64,000 nucleotides of DNA from Azospirillum soli (GCF_017876165.1 NZ_JAGINQ010000007.1:186001-250000), one strand, 5' to 3'. Shown: positions 1 through 13,319, counted from the stretch's first letter. Made by a program: numbers and translations. Notes: generated by a model from the letters alone, not told the origin.

Positions 1-2233
<2,233 letters not shown>

Positions 2234-2269
2234 CGCCCAAGCGTAGAAGAAAAAGGAAACGAGGAATCC

Positions 2270-3523
<1,254 letters not shown>

Positions 3524-3598
3524 TTTTAAAAAGGGATCGTGGGAGGGCTCCACCCTCCCACACCCACCCGCCAGGGGCTCTCGGCCCTTGGAATCAAA

Positions 3599-3620
3599 AA
3601 AGGCGCCTTGCGGCGCCTTT
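3599..3620. terminator. Bidirectional intrinsic terminator between sucB and the convergent binding-protein gene
   Basis: A GGCGCC/GGCGCC stem around a TTGC loop, with an A-run on the left and a T-run on the right, so it reads as a rho-independent terminator on both strands. It lies 75 nt after sucB and about 30 nt from the stop of the minus-strand gene. A second hairpin (GTGGGAGGG...CCCTCCCAC, 3539-3562) lies just upstream. Confidence 0.85.
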
Positions 3621-3649
3621 TTCTTTTCCACACACGCCGGATGGACCTA

Positions 3650-4759
3650 TCAGTCCATCTGGACCTTGTCGCCGCCCTTCCAGGCCCAGACGACGTAGCC
3701 GGGCTGCTTCAGATCGCCCTTGCCGTCGAACTCCAGCTTGCCGACGACGGTGTCGAACGGGTTCGCGCGCAACGCCTTCTCCACGTCCGCCGACTTGGTG
3801 CTGTTGGCCTTCTGGACCGCCTGGGCGTAGGTCTGCACGGCGGCGTAGGCGAACAGGGTGAAGCCGTCGGTGCGGATGTTCTTGGCCTGCATGGCCTCCA
3901 CCACCGGCTTGGCGCTGGGGTTGCGCTGCGGGTCGGGGGAGAAAGTGAACATCGTGCCTTCCGCCGTGTCGCCAGCGATGTTCCAGTAGGATTGCGGCTG
4001 GATGCCGTCCGCGCCGATGACCTGCGGGCGGAACTGCTGGTCGGCCGCCTGCCGGACAATCAGTCCCAGCTCCTGGTCGTAACCGCCGTAGTAGAGCACG
4101 TCGACGCCCTCGGACTTCAGGCGCGTGACCAACGACGAATAATCCTTCTCACCGGCGTTGATGCTGGTGAAGACCGTCTCGGTGATGCCGGCGGCGTTCA
4201 GGCGGCGCTTCACATCCTCGGCGAGGCCCTGGCCGTAGGCCTGCTTGTCGTGGATGATCGCGACCTTCTTGCCCTTGAAGCGGTCTGCGATCAGCTTCGC
4301 GGCGACCTCGCCCTGCTGGTCGTCGCGGCCGCAGACGCGGAAGACGTTCTTCAGGCCGCGCTCAGTCAGCTGCGGGCTGGTGGCGGTGGGGGAGATCATG
4401 ACGATCCCTTCCTCGCCATAGACGTTCGACGCGGCGATGGACGCGCCGGAGCAGACATGGCCGATCACGGCGGCGACGTTCTGGCCGACCAGCTTGTTGG
4501 CGGCGGCCACCGCCTGCTTGGCGTCGCAAGCGTCGTCGGCCACGGTCAGCACCAGCTTCTGACCCAGCAGCCCGCCCTTGGCGTTGATGTCGGCCACGGC
4601 GGCCTCGACGCCCGCGCGGGTCTGCTCGCCATAGGCGGCGGCGGCGCCGGTCATCGGGCCGGCAAGCGCGATGGTGATGTCGGCGTGGGCGGTTCCGGTC
4701 CACAGGCCGGCGCCGAGGCTCACGGCGGCGACGGTCATCGCCAATTTCGCGCGCATCAT
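3650..4759 (-). CDS. Branched-chain amino acid ABC transporter periplasmic binding protein (LivK/LivJ family)
   Basis: Type I periplasmic binding protein of 369 residues. The start chosen is the MMRAKLAM codon at 4759, because GAGGAG lies about 8 nt upstream; an earlier in-frame codon at 4792 has no such site. Residues 1-25 form a Sec signal peptide ending ...GTAHA. The mature protein opens with DITIALAGPMTGAAAAYGEQ, typical of Leu/Ile/Val-binding proteins, and has two lobes (DDQQGEVAAKLIAD, YYGGYDQELGLIVRQA). No liv permease or ATPase genes adjoin it; the only Liv-like permease here is 22 kb away, so this is probably an orphan or shared receptor. Substrate specificity cannot be read from sequence. 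Confidence 0.9.
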   Translation of the reverse strand: MMRAKLAMTVAAVSLGAGLWTGTAHADITIALAGPMTGAAAAYGEQTRAGVEAAVADINAKGGLLGQKLVLTVADDACDAKQAVAAANKLVGQNVAAVIGHVCSGASIAASNVYGEEGIVMISPTATSPQLTERGLKNVFRVCGRDDQQGEVAAKLIADRFKGKKVAIIHDKQAYGQGLAEDVKRRLNAAGITETVFTSINAGEKDYSSLVTRLKSEGVDVLYYGGYDQELGLIVRQAADQQFRPQVIGADGIQPQSYWNIAGDTAEGTMFTFSPDPQRNPSAKPVVEAMQAKNIRTDGFTLFAYAAVQTYAQAVQKANSTKSADVEKALRANPFDTVVGKLEFDGKGDLKQPGYVVWAWKGGDKVQMD

Positions 4760-4915
4760 GTGGTTGTCTCCTCGTTTTTTGTTGAGCAACAATCGTTCTT
4801 ATCGGACGGCGGTCAAGCCACCGAACCGTCGGAGGCGCGCACACCATCAAACGTTTCTGTCCCATGCAAGGCGAAACGTCTCGGGGCTGCCGGCCGTGCG
4901 GCGCATGGCAGGGCG

Positions 4916-7420
4916 TCAGTTGAGGGCGGGCTGCCGCTCCATCGTATCCAGCGCGTCGGCGATCGCGCGGTGCAGATCCTGGGCGACGACCGGCTTGTGC
5001 AGGACGCGGAAGTTGCCGGCCTCCCCCTCGGCCAGCCGTTCCGGCGCGGTGTCGCCGGTCACCAGGATGCCGGGCAGCGCACGCCCCAGCCGGCGGCGGA
5101 CCTCGCGGATGGTCTCCGTACCGGTCTCTCCGTCGCGCAGGCGATAGTCGGCAACCATGACATCCGGAACCGTGCCGTCTCCCAGCAAGGCCAGCGCCTC
5201 CCCGCAGGACCCGGCGGCCAGTACCCGGTGCCCCCGTTCGGCCAGCATCACCCGCAGCCCTTCGCGCACGATCACGTCGTCCTCGATCACCAGAACGGTG
5301 GCCCGGCGCGCGTCGTCGTGCTGAACGGTCGGTTCGGCCTGGGCGGGCGCTTCGGCCAGCGGGACCTCCACCGTAAAGATGGATCCCCGGCCGGGTTCGG
5401 AGCGCAGGGACAGGGGATGCCCCAGCATTTCCGCCAGCCGGCGCACCACCGCCAACCCCAGGCCCATGCCCTGGTCGCGGTCGCGGCTGGCGTTGCCGAC
5501 CTGCACGAATTCCTGGAAGATGTCCTCCTGACGGTCGGTTGGGATACCGATGCCCGTGTCCCACACCTCGATCCGCAGATGGGCACCGCGCCGCCGGCAA
5601 CCCACCAGAATCCGCCCCTTCTCGGTGTAGCGCAGCGCGTTCTCGACGAGGTTCTGCAGGATGCGGCCCAGCAGCATCGGATCGCTGGTAACGTGCGCCC
5701 GGCACGGCACGATGTGCAGGATCAGGCCCTTGCGCACCGCCACGGGCCGGCTCGCGGCGGCGGTGCGCTCCAGCAGATCGGAGACCGGGAAGACGGACAC
5801 CGCCGGCTGCACCGCTCCGGCGTCAAGGCGGGAAACGTCCAGCAGTCCGTCCAGCAACATCTTCAAGGCGCTGAGCGCCCGGTCCATGGTGCCCAGCACG
5901 TTGCGCGTGGCGTCGTCCTTCGTGCGGCCCGACAGCACCTCCATCAGCAGCATCAGCGACTGCACCGGCTGGCGCAGGTCGTGGCTGGCGGCAGCCAGGA
6001 ACTTGGACTTGGCGATGTTGGCGCGCTCCGCCTCGCCCCGCGCCTCGGCCAGCGCCGCCTCGGCGTTCTTGTGGGCGGAGATGTCGCGGACAATGGCGAT
6101 CACGCTGACCAGACGCCCGACCTCATCCCGCACGGGCGAGGCGCGCAGTTCCAGCCATACGCCGCCGGCCTTGCCCAGCATGGCCTGGGGCCCCCGGTCG
6201 CGGCATGGGCGCAGGAATTCCACACGGACGTCGCGGGCCGCACCGATGGCGTCGCGCAAGGGATGGAAGATCGCCGGGTCGGGCATCGGGCCTTCCAGGA
6301 TGCGCAGCACGTCCCGCCCCATCGCCTCGTCCGGTGCCAGGCCCATCAGCCGTTCGAAGGACGGGTTGGCGTAGACGACCGGCATGCCCGGCCGAACGGC
6401 GTCGGCGATCAGGATGCCGTCGCCGCTCCACCCCATGGCGCGGTCGCGGATGCGCAAGGCGCGGTCGCGGATGCGCCGCCGCCGCAACTCGATGATGAAA
6501 GCGGTGGTGAACAGCAGGACCACCACGGTCGTGCCGGCGGTCCAGGCGACGTAGACGCGGGAGTGCCGCCGCCAGGGACCGAAGATCGCTTCGGTCGAGG
6601 CGCCCACCACGGTGATCACAGGATAGCTGCCGGCGGTCCGGTAGGAGAAAAGGCGCTCGACCCCGTCGATCGCGCTGGTCCCGCGATATTGGCCAATGGG
6701 TGACCTGGACACCGTCGGCCAATTCGGGGAGGCCGCGTAAGTGTGCCCGATCATCCGCTCTTGCAACGCGTGCCGCGCCAGAACCGGGCCATCGGTCCGG
6801 GTCAGGGTCACCGAACTGCCGGGCGGCAGGTTCAGGCCGCCATAGAAGCGCGCGAAGGTGTCGACCGGGACGTCGGCGACGGCGACACCGAGGAACGCAC
6901 CCTCCGCCCCGTTCAGGCGCCGCGACACGGGAATAAAGACGTCGCGCGTGCCGGGCGTGATGAAGGGCAGGCCGATGACGAAGCTGTCGCGCACCCCGTC
7001 CTTGTGGTTTTTCGCCTTGTGCAGCCCGAACTCGTCGCGCTCGACGGCCGGATCGCGGGCGGTGGACCGCCCCAGCGCCATCGTCATCACGCCGTTCGCG
7101 TCATAGACGCGGATGGCGGCGGTCAGCCCCTCTTCGAACGACCGCCGGGCCGGGACCAGCAGGGGAATGTCCCGTTCCACATGGGCTTCAATGTCGAACA
7201 GCAGATCATCCAGCCGGCGGAAGGTGGCGATCGCGTGCTCTTCCACCAGTTGGGCCATGACGGCGGTGCTCTGGAGCGTGTTCGTTTCCAGGAAACGCTC
7301 CTCCCGCTGCACGCGGTCGAACAGGTTCCACCACAGCGCCGCGATGCCCATCGCCACCGCCACGGCGGGAAGGATCAGCCAAGCGTCCACGCCTCGCGAA
7401 AAGCCCGAGCCCTTTCCCAC
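4916..7420 (-). CDS. Membrane hybrid sensor histidine kinase/response regulator (Cache-PAS-HisKA-HATPase-REC)
   Basis: Hybrid two-component kinase, about 834 residues from a GTG at 7420. That codon has GAGGACGGAT directly upstream; a TTG at 7477 and an ATG at 7453 are alternatives without a clear ribosome site. Order: membrane segment at about 14-33, periplasmic Cache-like sensor, second membrane segment at about 290-312, PAS domain, HisKA with the phospho-accepting His near 480 in ASHDLRQPVQ, HATPase_c with N box (LVENALRYTEKG), G1 (DTGIGI) and G2 (GMGLGLAVV), and a C-terminal receiver with EDD, ADYRL and K in VLHKPV. It is divergent from murJ. The ligand is unknown. It is a distant relative of the kinase at 52977-56162. 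Confidence 0.93.
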   Translation of the reverse strand: MGKGSGFSRGVDAWLILPAVAVAMGIAALWWNLFDRVQREERFLETNTLQSTAVMAQLVEEHAIATFRRLDDLLFDIEAHVERDIPLLVPARRSFEEGLTAAIRVYDANGVMTMALGRSTARDPAVERDEFGLHKAKNHKDGVRDSFVIGLPFITPGTRDVFIPVSRRLNGAEGAFLGVAVADVPVDTFARFYGGLNLPPGSSVTLTRTDGPVLARHALQERMIGHTYAASPNWPTVSRSPIGQYRGTSAIDGVERLFSYRTAGSYPVITVVGASTEAIFGPWRRHSRVYVAWTAGTTVVVLLFTTAFIIELRRRRIRDRALRIRDRAMGWSGDGILIADAVRPGMPVVYANPSFERLMGLAPDEAMGRDVLRILEGPMPDPAIFHPLRDAIGAARDVRVEFLRPCRDRGPQAMLGKAGGVWLELRASPVRDEVGRLVSVIAIVRDISAHKNAEAALAEARGEAERANIAKSKFLAAASHDLRQPVQSLMLLMEVLSGRTKDDATRNVLGTMDRALSALKMLLDGLLDVSRLDAGAVQPAVSVFPVSDLLERTAAASRPVAVRKGLILHIVPCRAHVTSDPMLLGRILQNLVENALRYTEKGRILVGCRRRGAHLRIEVWDTGIGIPTDRQEDIFQEFVQVGNASRDRDQGMGLGLAVVRRLAEMLGHPLSLRSEPGRGSIFTVEVPLAEAPAQAEPTVQHDDARRATVLVIEDDVIVREGLRVMLAERGHRVLAAGSCGEALALLGDGTVPDVMVADYRLRDGETGTETIREVRRRLGRALPGILVTGDTAPERLAEGEAGNFRVLHKPVVAQDLHRAIADALDTMERQPALN

Positions 7421-7586
7421 ATCCGTCCTCGACCTCTGCCGCGTGGGCAGCATGCAATAATGGGCAAATCCACGCAATGGATATGCCCTGTGACGCCACT
7501 CGCCCGATTGGATTGGTTCTAAACAGTTTTTGCATGCGCTTTCGACACTCTTCCCAGCGACGTTTCAGGCGCGTATACGCCGTTCG

Positions 7587-9161
7587 ATGAGTTTCGCCCG
7601 CGCCATCGCCACCGTCGGCAGCCTGACCCTGCTGAGCCGCCTTGCCGGCTTCGCCCGCGACATCCTGACCGCCGCCGTGCTCGGCGCCGGGCCGGTGGCG
7701 GACGCCTTCTTCGTGGCGCTGAAGCTGCCCAACTTCTTCCGCCGTCTTTTTGCCGAGGGCGCCTTCGGCGTCGCCTTCGTGCCCCTGTTCGCGGCGGAGC
7801 TTCAGCGAAACGGGCGGGCCGCCGCGATCGCCTTCGCCGAACAGGCCATGGCGGTGCTGCTGGCGGTGCTGGTGCCCTTCACCGTGCTGGCGATGACGGC
7901 CATGCCCTGGCTGATGCACGGCCTCGCCCCCGGCTTCGCGGACGAACCGGCGAAGTTCGACCTCGCCGTAGACATGGCGCGGCTGACCTTTCCCTATCTG
8001 ATGCTGGTGTCTCTGGTGGCGCTGTTCGGGGGTATCCTGAACGCGCTGGACCGTTTCGGCCCCTTCGCGGCGGCGCCGGTGGCCTTCAACCTGACGCTGA
8101 TCGCCGCTCTGCTGGCCGCCCCCCGCCTAGGGTTCGAGCCCGGCAACGCCATGGCGGCCGCGGTGACGCTGTCCGGCGTCGTGCAACTGGTTTGGATGGT
8201 CTGGGCCTGCCGCGCGGCCGGCGTGACCCTGCGCCTGACCCCGCCGCGTATGACCGAGGGGATGCGGCGCCTGTTCCGGCTGGTCGGGCCGGGGGCGCTC
8301 GGCGCCGGGGTCATGCAGATCAACCTGTTCCTGAACATCGTCCTGGCCTCGCTGCTGCCGTCCGGGGCGGTGTCCTTCCTCTATTACGCCGACCGGCTGA
8401 ACCAGTTGCCGCTGGGCGTCATCGGCATCGCCATCGGCACGGCGCTCCTGCCCGTGCTGGCCCGCCACGCGGCCGGGGGGGACGAGCGCATGGTCCGCCA
8501 TTATCTCAGCCGCGCGCTGGAGTTCAGCCTTCTGCTCGGCCTGCCGGCCGCCGTTGCGCTGGGTGTCGCCGGGGCGCCTATCGTCTCCGTCCTGTTCGAA
8601 CGCGGTGCCTTTGGCCCGGCCGAGGCGCAGGCGACCGCCATGGCGCTGGCCGCCTACGCCATCGGCATTCCCGCCCATGTGATCGTCAAGGCGCTGAACG
8701 CCGCCTTCTTCGCCCGCCAGGACACGACGACTCCGGTACGTGTTGCCATCGTCGTGACCGTCGCCAACCTCGCCATCGGCCTCGCATTGATGCCCGTCCT
8801 TGAGCACGTGGGCATTGCCCTGGCGACCGGCCTGACGGCGTGGCTGAACCTCGCCCTGCTGGTGCTGGCCCTGCGGCGGCGCGGCTTCCTGCACCTCGAC
8901 GAGCGTTTCCAGCGCCGCGCCCCGCGCATCGCCTTGGCGGCGCTGGGCATGGGGGCGGGCCTCTATTTCGGGGCGGCGGCCCTTGCGCCTTGGCTGGAAG
9001 CCCCCGCCACGCTGACGCGCTTTGCCGCACTCGGCCTTCTGGTCAGCGGCGGCATGGCGGCCTTCGCCGGTCTGGCGCAACTGCTGGGCGCGACCGAACT
9101 GGCCGACATCAAGACGTTCCTGAAGAAGGACACCCCGGAATCGGCGCCGCGCGCGTCTTGA
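7587..9161 (+). CDS. murJ: Lipid II flippase MurJ (MviN)
   Basis: Polytopic inner-membrane flippase that moves lipid II to the periplasmic face for peptidoglycan synthesis, about 524 residues. The start was placed at MSFARAIATVGSLTLLSRLAG, the usual MurJ N-terminus, rather than an in-frame codon 57 nt upstream. Family marks: SRLAGFARDIL, DAFFVALKLPNFFRRLFAEGAF and AFVPLFAAE, plus about 14 hydrophobic helices. A region near PLGVIGIAIGTALLPVLAR fits the MATE-like core. trpS follows after 60 nt and may be co-transcribed. Confidence 0.95.
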   Translation: MSFARAIATVGSLTLLSRLAGFARDILTAAVLGAGPVADAFFVALKLPNFFRRLFAEGAFGVAFVPLFAAELQRNGRAAAIAFAEQAMAVLLAVLVPFTVLAMTAMPWLMHGLAPGFADEPAKFDLAVDMARLTFPYLMLVSLVALFGGILNALDRFGPFAAAPVAFNLTLIAALLAAPRLGFEPGNAMAAAVTLSGVVQLVWMVWACRAAGVTLRLTPPRMTEGMRRLFRLVGPGALGAGVMQINLFLNIVLASLLPSGAVSFLYYADRLNQLPLGVIGIAIGTALLPVLARHAAGGDERMVRHYLSRALEFSLLLGLPAAVALGVAGAPIVSVLFERGAFGPAEAQATAMALAAYAIGIPAHVIVKALNAAFFARQDTTTPVRVAIVVTVANLAIGLALMPVLEHVGIALATGLTAWLNLALLVLALRRRGFLHLDERFQRRAPRIALAALGMGAGLYFGAAALAPWLEAPATLTRFAALGLLVSGGMAAFAGLAQLLGATELADIKTFLKKDTPESAPRAS

Positions 9162-9221
9162 CCCGCCCCGATCCAGGGGCGATAACACCGCCCGTCCAGA
9201 AGTTTCGAGCGAGAGAAACCC

Positions 9222-10220
9222 GTGAACCGCATCTTCTCCGGCATGCAGCCGACCCGGCAGCTTCACCTCGGCAACTATCTGGGGGCGCTGCGGAACTGGG
9301 TCGATCTGCAGAACGCGTACGAATGCATCTTCTGCGTCGTCGATCTGCACGCGCTGACCATCGACCAGGACCCCGAGGTCCTGCGCAACAACATCCGCGA
9401 GGTCACGGCCGCTTACATCGCCGCCGGCATCGACCCGGAGAAGAACATCCTCTTCAACCAGTCCTTCGTCCCGGCGCATTCGGAGCTGGGCTGGATCCTG
9501 TCCTGCCACACGCCGCTGGGCTGGCTGAACCGCATGACGCAGTTCAAGGAAAAGGCCGGCAAGCAGAAGGACATGGCCAACCTCGGCCTGTACTCCTACC
9601 CGGTGCTGATGGCCGCTGACATCCTGCTGTACAAGGCCACCCACGTTCCGGTGGGCGAGGACCAGAAGCAGCATCTTGAGCTGGCCCGCGACATCGCCGG
9701 CGCCTTCAACCGCCGCTACGACTCCGAGTTCTTCCCGCTGCCCGAGCCGCAGATCCTGGGCGAGGCGACGCGCGTCATGTCGCTCCGCGACGGCACCAAG
9801 AAGATGAGCAAGTCGGACGAGTCCGAATATTCGCGCATCAACATGACCGACGACGCGGACACCATCGCGACCAAGATCCGCAAGGCCAAGACCGATCCGG
9901 AGCCGCTGCCGGACACCGTCGCCGACCTGGAAAAGCGTCCCGAGGCCGACAACCTCGTCACCATCTACTCCGCGCTGGCCGGCCAGACGCGCGAGCAGAC
10001 GGTGCAGCAGTTCGCGGGTGCCCAGTTCTCCGGCTTCAAGGCCGCGCTGGTGGACATGTCGGTCGCCAAGCTCGCCCCGATCACCACGCGCATGAAGGAG
10101 CTTCTCGCCGACAAGGCCGAGATCGACCGCCTGCTGCGCAAGGGCGGGGAGCGCGCGGCGGCCATCGCCGAGAAGAACCTGTCGGACGTGAAGGACATCA
10201 TCGGCCTCCTCCGTCCGTAA
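9222..10220 (+). CDS. trpS: Tryptophanyl-tRNA synthetase
   Basis: Class I aminoacyl-tRNA synthetase charging tRNA-Trp, 332 residues, GTG start with GAGAGAAA upstream. The HIGH-type signature is [18 protein letters not shown], the KMSKS loop is [14 protein letters not shown], and [15 protein letters not shown] is the expected tryptophan/dimer-interface stretch. Length is normal for bacterial TrpRS. Confidence 0.97.
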   Translation: MNRIFSGMQPTRQLHLGNYLGALRNWVDLQNAYECIFCVVDLHALTIDQDPEVLRNNIREVTAAYIAAGIDPEKNILFNQSFVPAHSELGWILSCHTPLGWLNRMTQFKEKAGKQKDMANLGLYSYPVLMAADILLYKATHVPVGEDQKQHLELARDIAGAFNRRYDSEFFPLPEPQILGEATRVMSLRDGTKKMSKSDESEYSRINMTDDADTIATKIRKAKTDPEPLPDTVADLEKRPEADNLVTIYSALAGQTREQTVQQFAGAQFSGFKAALVDMSVAKLAPITTRMKELLADKAEIDRLLRKGGERAAAIAEKNLSDVKDIIGLLRP

Positions 10221-10235
10221 GACAGGAGTCCTCCC

Positions 10236-10853
10236 GTGACACCCCCGATCCTGCTCACCGGCTTTCAGCCCTTCGGCGAGCACGCCATCAACCCGACGGC
10301 GGCGCTGATGGAACGGCTGGCCGGGTCGCCGGGGGTCGTCACGGCGGTTCTGCCGGTCGAATACGACGTCTGCGGCGAGGTCTTCGAAGCTCTGGTGGAC
10401 CGGCACCAGCCGCTCGCCACCGTCTGCTTCGGCCTGTCGGTGCGCACCGACTTCATCCAGATTGAGCGCATCGCCTGGAACCGCGACGAGAGCGAGCAGC
10501 CCGACAACGCTGGCGTGGTGCGCGAAGATACTCCCATCGTGCCGGACGGGCCGACCTGCTACGGCTCCGGCCTGCCGATCCCGAAGCTGATGCAGGAACT
10601 GGCCTTCGCCGGCCTGCCGGTGACCTTCAGCGACTTCGCGGGCGGCTTCGTTTGCAACCACCTGTTCTTCCGGGCGCGGCACCTGATCGAGACGCGCGGC
10701 CTCGACCTGCCCATGGGCTTCGTCCACATGCCTCCCCTGCCGGAGCAGGTCGCCGGCCAGCCCCGCCGCGTCGGCCTGTCGCTCGACCGCCAGGAACTGG
10801 CCGTTCGCACGCTCGTCGGCGCCCTGCACCGGGCCTTGGCCGAACCGGCCTGA
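10236..10853 (+). CDS. pcp: Pyroglutamyl-peptidase I (peptidase family C15)
   Basis: Cytosolic cysteine peptidase that removes N-terminal pyroglutamate, 205 residues, GTG start 15 nt after trpS. It opens with ILLTGFQPFGEHAINPT, the C15 N-terminus. The expected triad is visible: Glu in FIQIERIAWN, Cys in GGFVCNHLFF and His in MGFVHMPPLPEQ. The family call is good. The physiological substrate is unknown. Confidence 0.9.
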   Translation: MTPPILLTGFQPFGEHAINPTAALMERLAGSPGVVTAVLPVEYDVCGEVFEALVDRHQPLATVCFGLSVRTDFIQIERIAWNRDESEQPDNAGVVREDTPIVPDGPTCYGSGLPIPKLMQELAFAGLPVTFSDFAGGFVCNHLFFRARHLIETRGLDLPMGFVHMPPLPEQVAGQPRRVGLSLDRQELAVRTLVGALHRALAEPA

Positions 10854-10868
10854 GCCTCCCTGCCCCCG

Positions 10869-11504
10869 TCAGTAATACGGGTCGCTCAGCCCCTCGGCCG
10901 CGAAAACCGCCTGCACCGCCGGACGGGCCAGCACGCGGGCAAGATACGGCCCCAGGTTCGGCAAGGTCCGCGCTGGCTTCGTCATGAAGCGGGTCCAGCG
11001 CGCCAGCATGAACAGGTACGGGTCCACCGCGCTGTAGCGCTCGCCCAGGAACCAGAGATTGCCGCCGAGCTCCCGGTCCAGCAGCACGAACTGCCCGAAA
11101 AGCCGCTCCTCGGCCATGGACCTCACCGTGGCCTGGGCCGCCTCCCCCTCCGCATGGCGCTCGGGGTAGAAGTAGACCAGCATGTCGGCCTGCACCGTGT
11201 TGGTCAGGTAGACCAGCCACTTGTAGAAATGCGCGCGTTCCGCCGTGCCCAGCGCCGGGGCGAGGCCGGCCGCCGGGTACGAGTCGGCCAGATGCAGGCA
11301 GATGGCCGCCGCTTCGAACAGCACGAGATCGCCGTCCACCAGCGTCGGCACACGGCCGTTGGGGTTCAGGCGCCGATAGTCGTCGGACTTGTGCTCGGCC
11401 TTTTCGCGGCTCAGCAGCTTCAGGTCGAACGGCAGCCCGATCTCACGCAACAGGATGTGCGGCGCCATGCTGGCGGTGCTCGGCATGCCGTAGAGCGTAA
11501 TCAT
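10869..11504 (-). CDS. Glutathione S-transferase family protein
   Basis: About 211 residues. The ATG at 11504 is preferred to the adjacent GTG at 11507 because AAGGGGG lies at good spacing. Residues 1-75 form the thioredoxin-like fold (ITLYGMPSTASMAPHILLREIG) with the glutathione-binding NGRVPTLVDGDLVLFEAAAI segment. The rest is the helical C-terminal domain (VLARPAVQAVFAAEGL). It is transcribed towards pcp. The electrophile substrate cannot be predicted. Confidence 0.88.
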   Translation of the reverse strand: MITLYGMPSTASMAPHILLREIGLPFDLKLLSREKAEHKSDDYRRLNPNGRVPTLVDGDLVLFEAAAICLHLADSYPAAGLAPALGTAERAHFYKWLVYLTNTVQADMLVYFYPERHAEGEAAQATVRSMAEERLFGQFVLLDRELGGNLWFLGERYSAVDPYLFMLARWTRFMTKPARTLPNLGPYLARVLARPAVQAVFAAEGLSDPYY

Positions 11505-11715
11505 CACTCCCCCTTACCCCCTCTGATGGCGCATCTTCCGGATAGCCCGCGTCTGCCCGGCTGTCCAGCGGCACCCGTGGGGCGCATAGCGGGGATGCCC
11601 GCTCTGCGGGTTTGTCGCAACGCTCCGGTGTGCGTATGATCGGGGCGGCCGTTTAACATTTTCAACACACATCGGCGAACATTGGCCAGGAAACGAAACA
11701 GGGAATAAGGCAACG

Positions 11716-13086
11716 ATGACCGAACTCGGCAACTCGGCGGCAAGCCGCGACAAGGCGTACTTCCTGCACCCCTACACCAACCTGGATCTGCACGAGACCC
11801 AGGGTCCGCTGATCATCGAGCGGGGCGAGGGCGTGCGCGTCTTCGACGACAGCGGCAAGGAGTACATTGAGGGCCTGGCCAGCCTGTGGTGCGTGTCGCT
11901 TGGCTGGGGCGAGGAGCGTCTGGTCGAGGCCGCGGCCAAGCAGATGCGCAAGCTGCCGACCTACCACGTCTTCGGCCACAAGAGCCACGAGCCGGGCATC
12001 GACCTCGCCGAGCGCCTCATCAAGCTGGCCCCGGTGCCGATGTCCAAGGTGTTCTTCGCCAACTCGGGCTCCGAGGCGAACGATACGGTCGTCAAGCTGC
12101 TGTGGTACTACAACAACGCGCTCGGCCGGCCGGAGAAGAAGAAGATCATCTCGCGCGTGAAGGGCTACCACGGCGTCACGGTGGCGACCGCCAGCCTGAC
12201 CGGCCTGCCCAACAACCACCGCGACTTCGACCTGCCGATCGCACGCATCCTGCACACCGACTGCCCGCACCACTACCGCTTCGCCGAGGCCGGCGAGAGC
12301 GAGGAGGCCTTCGCAACCCGCCTCGCCGAGAGCCTAGAAAAGTTCATCCTGGCCGAGGGGCCGGACACCATCGCCGCCATGTTCGCCGAGCCGGTGATGG
12401 GCGCCGGCGGCGTCATCGTCCCGCCCGCGACCTACTTCGCGAAGATCCAAGCGGTCCTGAAAAAGTACGACATCCTCCTGGTCGCCGACGAGGTGATCTG
12501 CGGCTTCGGGCGCACCGGCAACTTCTGGGGCAGCCAGACCTTCGGCATCCAGCCGGACATCCTGACCTGCGCCAAGCAGCTGTCCTCGGGCTACCTGCCG
12601 ATCTCCGCCGTGCTGGTGTCGGACGCGGTCTACCGGGCCTGCGTGGACGAGAGCCGGAAGATCGGCACCTTCGGCCACGGCTACACCTACTCCGCCCATC
12701 CCGTGGCGGCGGCGGTCGCCATCGAGACGCTGAAGATCTACGAGGAGCGCGACATCGTCGGCCATGTCCGCAGCGTCACCCCGCTGTTCCAGCGCCGGCT
12801 GAAGGCCCTGGCCGATCACCCGCTGGTCGGCGAGGCGCGCGGCGTCGGCCTGATCGGCGCCATCGAGCTGGTGGCCGACAAGGCGGCCAAGACCCCGTTC
12901 GACCCGGTGGGCCGCGCGGGCGCCATGGTCAGCGCGCTGGCGCAGGAGAACGGCCTGATCACCCGCGCCATGGGCGACAGCCTCGCGCTGTGCCCGCCGC
13001 TGATCATCGACGAGGCCGACATCAACGCGATGTTCGACCGTCTGACCAAGTCCCTGGACGCGGCCCTGCCCGTGTTGAAAGGGTAA
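11716..13086 (+). CDS. Class III (omega) aminotransferase, PLP-dependent
   Basis: Fold-type I, class III aminotransferase of 456 residues, of the omega-amino-acid or diamine:pyruvate type. It has the SNSGSEAND-type phosphate loop (FFANSGSEANDTV), the metal-side Asp in LVADEVICGFGRTG, and Schiff-base Lys287 in TCAKQLSSGYLP. The start is ATG after GGGAATAAGG. It stands alone: the upstream GST is divergent and hemA has its own regulatory site. Substrate (putrescine, beta-alanine, taurine and others) is undetermined. Confidence 0.9.
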   Translation: MTELGNSAASRDKAYFLHPYTNLDLHETQGPLIIERGEGVRVFDDSGKEYIEGLASLWCVSLGWGEERLVEAAAKQMRKLPTYHVFGHKSHEPGIDLAERLIKLAPVPMSKVFFANSGSEANDTVVKLLWYYNNALGRPEKKKIISRVKGYHGVTVATASLTGLPNNHRDFDLPIARILHTDCPHHYRFAEAGESEEAFATRLAESLEKFILAEGPDTIAAMFAEPVMGAGGVIVPPATYFAKIQAVLKKYDILLVADEVICGFGRTGNFWGSQTFGIQPDILTCAKQLSSGYLPISAVLVSDAVYRACVDESRKIGTFGHGYTYSAHPVAAAVAIETLKIYEERDIVGHVRSVTPLFQRRLKALADHPLVGEARGVGLIGAIELVADKAAKTPFDPVGRAGAMVSALAQENGLITRAMGDSLALCPPLIIDEADINAMFDRLTKSLDAALPVLKG

Positions 13087-13119
13087 TGTGCTGAGACGTT
13101 AAACACAGCCCTGTTCACG

Positions 13120-13153
13120 GTGGCCGGGCGGCGGAAGTTGTCCGCCCGGCCAC
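13120..13153 (+). terminator. Perfect GC-rich hairpin after the aminotransferase gene
   Basis: A 12-bp perfect stem GTGGCCGGGCGG (13120-13131) / CCGCCCGGCCAC (13142-13153) around a 10-nt loop, about 30 nt after the stop codon. There is no strong T-run, so it is either a terminator of the GC-stem type or an mRNA 3'-end stabiliser. Confidence 0.55.
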
Positions 13154-13173
13154 TTACATCCCCGTCCCGTTTT

Positions 13174-13187
13174 TTGACCTCGGTCAA
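13174..13187. promoter_or_regulatory. FNR/FixK-type anaerobic box upstream of hemA
   Basis: TTGACCTCGGTCAA is a perfect palindrome fitting TTGAN6TCAA, the site for FNR/FixK/FnrN-class CRP-family regulators. It lies 132 nt before the hemA ATG. In Rhodobacter and Bradyrhizobium, FnrL/FixK control of hemA is known, which makes this a credible oxygen-responsive operator. The transcription start was not mapped. Confidence 0.7.
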
Positions 13188-13319
13188 TGCCGGAATGGCA
13201 TGGCGGGTGGCAAGACGCTGTCAATCATGCCATCTTCCCGTTGTGCTAGGACTGATGGCCGAGCACGCTGGCCAATCCGGGCACCCCGATCACCAGACTA
13301 CCGCGAACGGACACGCGCG

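Noticed and set aside
3539..6703. A 1054-codon open frame on the plus strand across the binding-protein and kinase genes
   Set aside because: It is antisense to two well-recognised genes, has a His/Gly/Arg/Asp/Gln-rich composition typical of GC-rich shadow frames, and runs through the sucB terminator.
8127..10829. A 900-codon open frame antisense to murJ, trpS and pcp
   Set aside because: Three recognised genes are on the other strand and the translation shows no family features.
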